Source: Thermoplasmata archaeon (GTDB lineage: Archaea; Thermoplasmatota; Thermoplasmata; Lutacidiplasmatales; UBA184). From it: 42,050 nucleotides of DNA. The DNA lies in contig JAJZMW010000160.1 of assembly GCA_021848165.1 (NCBI GenBank), forward strand, positions 1 through 42,050, written 5' to 3'. The position numbers were made by a program, and so were the translations under genes. Every line of letters starts with the position of its first letter. Position 1 is the stretch's first letter. Below are positions 39,385 through 42,050 of the stretch, piece by piece. Under the pieces are notes generated by a model that was given only the letters and a program-made list of their open reading frames with translations, ran no database searches and was not told the DNA's origin.

Positions 39385-40692
39385 ATGCATCCGAGCCGAG
39401 TGATCCGAGGGCGGACGAGCCAGCTGCTGAGCGGCCGTCGGATCGTGGTGGGGATCGCGGGATCGATCGCGGCGGTCGAGGTCCCGCGCATCGTGCGGGA
39501 GCTCCTCCGGCACGGCGCCGAGGTCCGCGCGGTGATGAGCGGCGAAGCGCAGCGCATCCTCACGCCGGAAGCGATCCAGTTCGCGACCGGACAGCCGCCG
39601 ATCACGCACCTGACGGGCGACGTCGAGCACGTTTCGCTCCTGGGGCCGGGCGGCGGCCAGGCGGACCTGCTCTTGATCGCTCCGGCGACCGCGAACACGA
39701 TCGCCAAGATCGCGCACGGGATCGACGACACCCCCGTCACGAGCTTTGCGTCGATGGCCCTGGGCGGCGGGGTCCCGATCTTGCTGGCGCCCGCGATGCA
39801 TGCGCACATGCGGCAGAATCCCGCGATCCGCGACGCGCTCGCGACGCTCGAGCGGTGGGGGGTCGGGATCGTCGCGTCGCAGTCCGCCGAGGGAGAGGAG
39901 AAGCTCGCGAGCCCCGAGGAGATCGCGGCCGCCGTACTGCACGCGCTCGCGCGGAGCCCGTACCGGGGCCGCAGCGTGGTGGTGATCGGGGGGGCGGCCC
40001 GCGAGCCGGTCGACCGGGTCCGGGCGCTGTCGAACGAGAGCAGCGGCGCCACGGCCGTGGCGCTCGCCCAGCACGCGTACTTCCGGGGAGGGACGGTCGA
40101 GCTCTGGCTCGGCCATCACTCGGTCCCGGTGCCGAGCTATCTCCCCTCGCGCGGATGGAGAAGCGTGGACGACCTCCTTCGCCTCGCGGCGGACCAGCGC
40201 GGGCTCCTCGCCTCCGCGGCCTTGGTCATCGTCCCGGCGGCTCTGGCCGACTATACGGTCGTCGCCCGGCCGGGCAAGATCTCCTCGCGCGACCATCCCG
40301 CCCTGACGCTCCGGCTGCGCCGGGCCGAGAAGGTGCTCCCGCGGCTTCGGGAGTTCGCGCCCCCCCCGGTCCGCTTGGTCGGGTTCAAACTCGAGGCGGA
40401 GACGACGCCCGAGGCGCTCGAAGCTTCCGCGCGGCGCCTCGCGGGCGAGGCCGGCCTCGACTGGGTCGTCGCCGACGACGCCGCCACGATGGGAAGCCCG
40501 GAGATCCACGCGCTGGTCCTCCCCCCCCGCGGCGGTCGCCATTGGCTGCACGGCTCGAAGTTCGACGTCGCCGGCAAGTTGCTCGACGACATCGGGCTCG
40601 ACATCGCCCAGCAGCGCACCCCGCGCCCCGGCGCCTCGGGGCCGGCCCCCCGCCGTCGGACGGCGGCGACCCGTCCCCGCCGTCGCCGTTAA
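39385..40692 (+). CDS. coaBC: Bifunctional phosphopantothenoylcysteine decarboxylase / phosphopantothenate-cysteine ligase
   Basis: The 435-residue protein has the flavoprotein decarboxylase (CoaC) half at about 17-195: VVGIAGSIAAVEVPRIV, APATANTIAKIAHGIDDTPVT and LLAPAMHAHM. The ligase (CoaB) half runs from about 198: VVVIGGAAREPVDRVRALSNESSGATAVALAQHAYFRGG in part, then ALADYTVVARPGKISS and VGFKLEAE. It adds cysteine to 4'-phosphopantothenate (CTP-dependent in most organisms) and decarboxylates the product toward coenzyme A. The tail after LLDDIGLDIA is basic and Pro-rich. Start ATG 39385 precedes the first conserved strand by about 20 residues. It is 31 nt upstream of sucC. Confidence 0.93.
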   Translation: MHPSRVIRGRTSQLLSGRRIVVGIAGSIAAVEVPRIVRELLRHGAEVRAVMSGEAQRILTPEAIQFATGQPPITHLTGDVEHVSLLGPGGGQADLLLIAPATANTIAKIAHGIDDTPVTSFASMALGGGVPILLAPAMHAHMRQNPAIRDALATLERWGVGIVASQSAEGEEKLASPEEIAAAVLHALARSPYRGRSVVVIGGAAREPVDRVRALSNESSGATAVALAQHAYFRGGTVELWLGHHSVPVPSYLPSRGWRSVDDLLRLAADQRGLLASAALVIVPAALADYTVVARPGKISSRDHPALTLRLRRAEKVLPRLREFAPPPVRLVGFKLEAETTPEALEASARRLAGEAGLDWVVADDAATMGSPEIHALVLPPRGGRHWLHGSKFDVAGKLLDDIGLDIAQQRTPRPGASGPAPRRRTAATRPRRRR

Positions 40693-40694
40693 GT
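40688..40694 (+). promoter_or_regulatory. TATA-like element for sucCD
   Basis: GTTAAGT spans the coaBC stop codon and lies about 33 nt before the sucC ATG at 40724, so sucCD could start from its own promoter with little leader. Confidence 0.45.
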
Positions 40695-40723
40695 GACGGC
40701 ACGGTTCGCTCCCGTCGAGTTCC

Positions 40724-41875
40724 ATGGTCAAGCTGGCGGAGTGGCGGGGCAAGGAGATCTTCCGAACGTACGGCGTGCCCCTCCCGACGGGGCGCGTCGC
40801 GAGATCGGCCGAGGAAGCGGCCCGGATCGTCGCCGCCCAGGAGGTTCCCCTCCCGTGCGTGATCAAGGCGCAGGTCCTTGCCGGGGGCCGAGGGAAGGGC
40901 GGGGCGGTCCGCTTCGCGTCCACGGTCGATGAGGCGCGGGCGGCGGCGCAGGCGATCCTCGCGCTCGAGTTCAAGGGGGAGAAGGTCCGCGAGGTCCTCC
41001 TCGAGAGCAAGCTCGCGATCGGGCGGGAGCTCTACGTCTCGATCACGCTGGATCGCGCGGGCCGCATCCCGATCCTGTTGACGAGCGCGCAGGGCGGTGT
41101 CGAGATCGAGTCGGTCCCGGACGACGCCATCGTCCGGCAGCCGATCCATCCGTTCGTCGGCCTGACGGGATACGAGAAGCGGCGGGCCGCGGGGTCGCTC
41201 GGCGTCACCGGCGCGGTGGCCCGATCGCTCGGCGGGCTCTTGGACTCGTTGTGGAAGGCGTTCAACGAGGAGGACGCCGAACTGGTCGAGATCAATCCCC
41301 TCGCCGTGGTCGGCGACGGCGTGGTCGCCCTCGACGCGAAGGTGATCATCGAGGACGACGCCGCGTTCCGTCACCCCGAGTTCGCCGAGGTGCGCGACGA
41401 TCGCACGCCGCTCGAAGAGATCGCCCGGGAGAAGGAGATCGCGTTCGTCCAGCTGGACGGGAACATCGGCGTCATCGCGAACGGCGCCGGTTTGACGATG
41501 GCGACCTTGGACGTGTTGCAGCAGTTCGGGGGACGGCCCGGGGTCTTCCTCGACCTGGGCGGGACCGACGACCCGGCGAAGGTGACCGAGGCGTTCCTCT
41601 TGATGGCCCAAGCGCGGCCCAAGGCGGTCTTCCTGAACATCTTCGGGGGCGTCACGCGCTGCGATACGGTCGCGAAAGGTCTGGTCGAGGCGCTCGGGAA
41701 GGTCCCCACCTCGGAGCGATTCCCCTTGGTGGCCCGGATCCGCGGGAACAACGAGGCGGAGGGGATCGCGATCCTCCGATCGGCGGGCGTCGTCTCCAAC
41801 CCGGACCTCAAGGCGTCGGCGGAGGCCGTCGTGGCCGCGGCCGGTGGGCCCTCGCCCCCCGGGGGTGCCGCATGA
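40724..41875 (+). CDS. sucC: Succinate-CoA ligase (ADP-forming), beta subunit
   Basis: The 383-residue protein has the ATP-grasp start MVKLAEWRGKEIFRTYGVP and IKAQVLAGGRGKGG, ELVEINPLAVV, FVQLDGNIGVIANGAGLTMATLD and FLNIFGGVTRCD, all standard SucC motifs. With SucD it converts succinyl-CoA, ADP (or GDP) and phosphate to succinate, CoA and ATP. It is the natural next step after a 2-oxoglutarate:ferredoxin oxidoreductase such as the one at 10.8-13.4 kb. Its stop overlaps sucD (ATGA). Confidence 0.97.
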   Translation: MVKLAEWRGKEIFRTYGVPLPTGRVARSAEEAARIVAAQEVPLPCVIKAQVLAGGRGKGGAVRFASTVDEARAAAQAILALEFKGEKVREVLLESKLAIGRELYVSITLDRAGRIPILLTSAQGGVEIESVPDDAIVRQPIHPFVGLTGYEKRRAAGSLGVTGAVARSLGGLLDSLWKAFNEEDAELVEINPLAVVGDGVVALDAKVIIEDDAAFRHPEFAEVRDDRTPLEEIAREKEIAFVQLDGNIGVIANGAGLTMATLDVLQQFGGRPGVFLDLGGTDDPAKVTEAFLLMAQARPKAVFLNIFGGVTRCDTVAKGLVEALGKVPTSERFPLVARIRGNNEAEGIAILRSAGVVSNPDLKASAEAVVAAAGGPSPPGGAA

Positions 41876-42050
41876 GCGTTCTCATCGACCGGGAGACCAA
41901 GGTCGTGGTCCAAGGGATCACCGGCCACCAGGGGACCGTCCACGCGCGGCAGATGGCGGCGTTCGGAACCGCCGTCGTGGCGGGCGTCACCCCCGGGAAG
42001 GCTGGCACCTCGGTCGAGGGGGTCCCCGTCTTCGACAGCGTCGAGGACGC
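41872..42050 (+). CDS. sucD: Succinate-CoA ligase alpha subunit, 3' truncated by window edge
   Basis: The visible 59 residues start MSVLIDRETKVVVQGITGHQG, with the CoA-binding Rossmann motif VQGITGHQGTVHARQM and VAGVTPGKAGTSVEGVPVFDSV, diagnostic of SucD. The active-site His lies beyond the window. The ATG overlaps the sucC stop (ATGA). Confidence 0.97.
   Translation, partial: MSVLIDRETKVVVQGITGHQGTVHARQMAAFGTAVVAGVTPGKAGTSVEGVPVFDSVED

Noticed and set aside
40370..40400. GGGTTCAAACTCG resembling a tRNA T-arm
   Set aside because: It lies in the coaBC coding frame as VGFKLE, and no matching acceptor or anticodon arm is found around it.

Overview
The window is a very GC-rich piece of an archaeal chromosome. 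Archaeal markers are: LSm RNA-binding protein, CTP-dependent riboflavin kinase with a winged-helix N-terminus, the archaeosine radical-SAM enzyme RaSEA, TiaS (agmatidine synthesis on tRNA-Ile), elongation factor aEF-1beta with its zinc-ribbon microprotein neighbour, an AglB/STT3 oligosaccharyltransferase, a two-subunit 2-oxoacid:ferredoxin oxidoreductase, an intron-bearing tRNA-His, and TATA-like boxes about 27 nt ahead of many start codons. The combination suggests an uncultured, GC-rich Thermoplasmatota-like euryarchaeote; this placement is an inference. A Rieske oxygenase and several TCA-type enzymes (citrate synthase, 2-oxoacid:ferredoxin oxidoreductase, SucCD, ferredoxin) point to a heterotroph with access to oxygen.

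Layout. 1-3.2 kb: end of a YbhB-like protein, a small unknown gene, a Rieske oxygenase coupled to an alpha/beta hydrolase, and a small membrane protein. 3.3-4.4 kb: citrate synthase (-). 4.5-7.3 kb: an overlapping operon LSm, riboflavin kinase, RaSEA, NAD synthetase. 7.3-10.7 kb: a CDIN1/TPD-type nuclease facing hisS and tiaS. 10.8-13.4 kb: 2-oxoacid:ferredoxin oxidoreductase (-). 13.6-19.6 kb: a six-gene operon with an IPMS/homocitrate-synthase homologue, LeuC/LeuD-like dehydratase, a beta-decarboxylating dehydrogenase, a thiolase and a Zn-ribbon/OB protein. 19.7-27.1 kb: a 2188-residue AglB with a very long beta-domain stalk, followed by a secreted, membrane-anchored protein. 27.1-29.5 kb: Zn-ribbon microprotein, aEF-1beta, a DUF457-type membrane hydrolase, ferredoxin, thioesterase. 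29.5-37.9 kb: two SDRs, a methyltransferase, alpha/beta hydrolases, a cation/proton antiporter, a thioredoxin, an eIF-2B-like protein and an esterase. 37.9-42.05 kb: two small proteins, tRNA-His with a T-loop intron, a HAD phosphatase, CoaBC and SucC with the start of SucD.

Genes are packed tightly. Within operons, start and stop codons usually overlap (ATGA or GTGA). Convergent genes often run into each other by 8 to 143 nt. No gap between genes exceeds about 200 nt. I see no insertion sequences, CRISPR arrays, integrases or phage genes. The most unusual items are the T-loop intron in tRNA-His, the giant AglB fusion, the chain-elongation operon carrying a thiolase/DUF35 pair without HMG-CoA synthase, an archaeal CDIN1 homologue, and an alpha/beta hydrolase with no usable standard start codon.
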